Positions 36,940-37,631 of a DNA stretch of 37,631 nt are shown one piece after another. The notes below the pieces were generated by a model, which searched no databases, was not told the origin of the DNA, and saw nothing but the letters and a program-made list of their open reading frames with translations. Source of the DNA: JAGOPO01 sp038065515 (GTDB lineage: Bacteria; Patescibacteriota; Minisyncoccia; 2-02-FULL-40-12; GWA2-44-9); contig JBBTQV010000017.1 of NCBI GenBank assembly GCA_038065515.1, forward strand, positions 1 through 37,631, in the 5' to 3' direction. The stretch's first letter is position 1. Every line of letters starts with the position of its first letter. The position numbers were made by a program, and so were the translations under genes.

Positions 36940-36968
36940 TGGACAACTCCAAGACACCATGCTATACT
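36940..36968 (+). promoter_or_regulatory. orphan plus-strand promoter with short terminator-like hairpin downstream
   Basis: TGGACA (36940-36945), 17 bases and TATACT (36963-36968) predict a transcript from about 36975. At 36999-37024 GAGGCTC and GGGCTTT can pair with three G-U wobbles around an 11-base loop, followed by T-rich sequence. A small RNA of about 50 bases is possible; no gene is served on this strand. The 36841-37023 gap holds nothing else that I can support. Confidence 0.35.
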
Positions 36969-37023
36969 GCCCGCATCACCACGAAGAAGACCCTTGTGAG
37001 GCTCGTCCTTACCGGGGGCTTTT

Positions 37024-37518
37024 TCATTTTAATTCCAAAATTCCTCGCTGATTGCTTAGGTAGGCAATCCGGGCGTTCGTGCGCTTGAGGAGAATTGAGC
37101 ATTTCCTTTCGATGCTTGGAGAGAGAATACATGAAAGTTGTTTGCGTTCTTGAAGAAATTTCACGAGACCTGCGTAATCCCCGTCGCTTGAGACGATAAC
37201 TGCTTTTTCGAATACACCCCCGTAGGCATCGCGCACCGCCTGTAATACCAAATCCGCGTCGCAGTTTCCCTTTGGCTTTCCGGCGCCATCGTAGACGACC
37301 TCTTTGAAGACAAGCGTAAAGCCTGCTTCTTGGAGATGGGTATACAGGTCTTTATATTTCGCGATGAGACCGATGAAAATATATGCGCGACCAACGCCAT
37401 ATTTTTCGGTAAGCCATATGCGCAACTTTCGGTAATCGAGATCCCATCCCACATCACCCATTGCCTTATGCAAATTTGCCCCGTCAATGAATGCGTAGTT
37501 GTTCGTTGGCTGTTGCAT
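37024..37518 (-). CDS. NYN-domain (PIN-like) putative ribonuclease
   Basis: This is 164 residues from MQQPTNNYAFIDGANLHKAM, chosen because GAGG lies 9 bases upstream; frames from 37527 or 37575 would add 3 or 19 residues that do not fit the family. The NYN/LabA-type fold is shown by YAFIDGANL (first catalytic Asp), KPKGNCDADLVLQAVRDA (central acidic residues) and KAVIVSSDGDYAGLVKFLQE (SxDxD motif). Such proteins are metal-dependent nucleases acting on RNA, but the substrate here is unknown. The C-terminus (RTNARIAYLSNQRGILELK) is basic. It stands alone on the minus strand. Confidence 0.87.
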   Translation of the reverse strand: MQQPTNNYAFIDGANLHKAMGDVGWDLDYRKLRIWLTEKYGVGRAYIFIGLIAKYKDLYTHLQEAGFTLVFKEVVYDGAGKPKGNCDADLVLQAVRDAYGGVFEKAVIVSSDGDYAGLVKFLQERKQLSCILSPSIERKCSILLKRTNARIAYLSNQRGILELK

Positions 37519-37588
37519 GAGCGCCATCCTCGCATGTTTGGTTAGCACAATCAACGCCCCAACTTTCTTATCCACACCCCATCCTAGC

Positions 37589-37598
37589 GGGGGGGGGG
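37589..37598 (+). repeat. poly-G tract (10 G)
   Basis: Ten consecutive G residues lie about 70 bases upstream of the NYN gene start, followed by TG. Such tracts slip easily in replication and in sequencing. A perfect DnaA box TTATCCACA lies next to it at 37568-37576. Confidence 0.7.
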
Positions 37599-37631
37599 TG
37601 CTTTCATGGGATACTGGCGAGGTATGGCATT

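Noticed and set aside
36959..37051. A leader-peptide-like frame with three histidines (MLYCPHHHEED)
   Set aside because: The ATG overlaps the promoter -10 region, no his gene follows, and the histidine run is short, so attenuation is not supported.
1..37631. CRISPR array or rRNA genes
   Set aside because: No regularly spaced repeats with unique spacers and no rRNA core sequences were seen on either strand.
1..37631. UGA recoding as in Gracilibacteria or Absconditabacteria
   Set aside because: pcrA, dnaA, dnaN and tyrS all end at TGA at the expected family length, and no in-frame TGA interrupts a conserved gene.

Overview
The window looks like a piece of a Patescibacteria (Candidate Phyla Radiation, Parcubacteria-like) chromosome with GC content slightly above 50% by eye. 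The reasons are the rpmH-rnpA-yidD-yidC-jag block divergent from dnaA-dnaN, a PrgI/VirB4/VirB6-type secretion operon of the kind common in that group, CPR-type serine recombinase remnants ending in tRNA genes, four-helix-bundle and HTH families common there, and very compact overlapping genes. Genes end in TGA as well as TAA, so UGA appears to be a stop. The class or species cannot be named from the sequence alone.

Layout. 1-1137: small accessory segment with an 18-bp direct repeat, a secreted protein and the 5' stub of a serine recombinase. 1138-3909: two unknown proteins, a peroxiredoxin, two tRNA-Ser and a LOG-family protein. 3942-5650: two unknown membrane proteins and the 3' part of a serine recombinase that runs antisense into tRNA-Ala(GGC). 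5611-8126: HTH protein, tRNA-Arg, CCA-adding enzyme, tRNA-Pro. 8128-9899: ECF sigma factor with a putative membrane regulator and a secreted coiled-coil protein. 10037-10854: tRNA-Ala(CGC), a second recombinase remnant and a type II toxin-antitoxin pair. 10860-14009: UvrD/PcrA helicase, a four-helix-bundle gene bounded by inverted repeats, and rsmA. 14066-24245: a ten-gene type IV secretion-like operon. 24275-26185: jag, yidC, yidD, rnpA, rpmH (minus strand). 26195-29323: promoters, dnaA, a probable oriC, dnaN and a DciA-like gene. 29327-32661: divergent PBP1A and tyrS. 32694-34937: ruvB, yebC, ruvC and a small acidic protein (minus strand). 34961-35155: an unassigned, highly structured RNA candidate. 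35176-37518: pilB-type ATPase and a NYN-domain protein.

The core genes cover replication start (dnaA, oriC, dnaN, dciA), Holliday-junction processing (ruvB, ruvC), tRNA maturation and charging (cca, rnpA, tyrS), membrane insertion (yidC, yidD), wall synthesis (PBP1A) and surface machines (type IV secretion-like operon, pilB). Mobile-element debris clusters at the tRNA-Ala genes and at the left edge.

The most interesting signals are: (i) a four-way-junction RNA candidate beside ruvB whose G-U wobbles point to the plus strand; (ii) paired serine-recombinase tails at both tRNA-Ala genes, the only two tRNA genes here that encode CCA; (iii) a four-helix-bundle gene bounded by inverted repeats that carry its own start codon and that of rsmA; (iv) recurrent -10 boxes 6 to 9 bases before start codons, predicting leaderless mRNAs; (v) a DnaA-trio-like origin signal next to dnaN.
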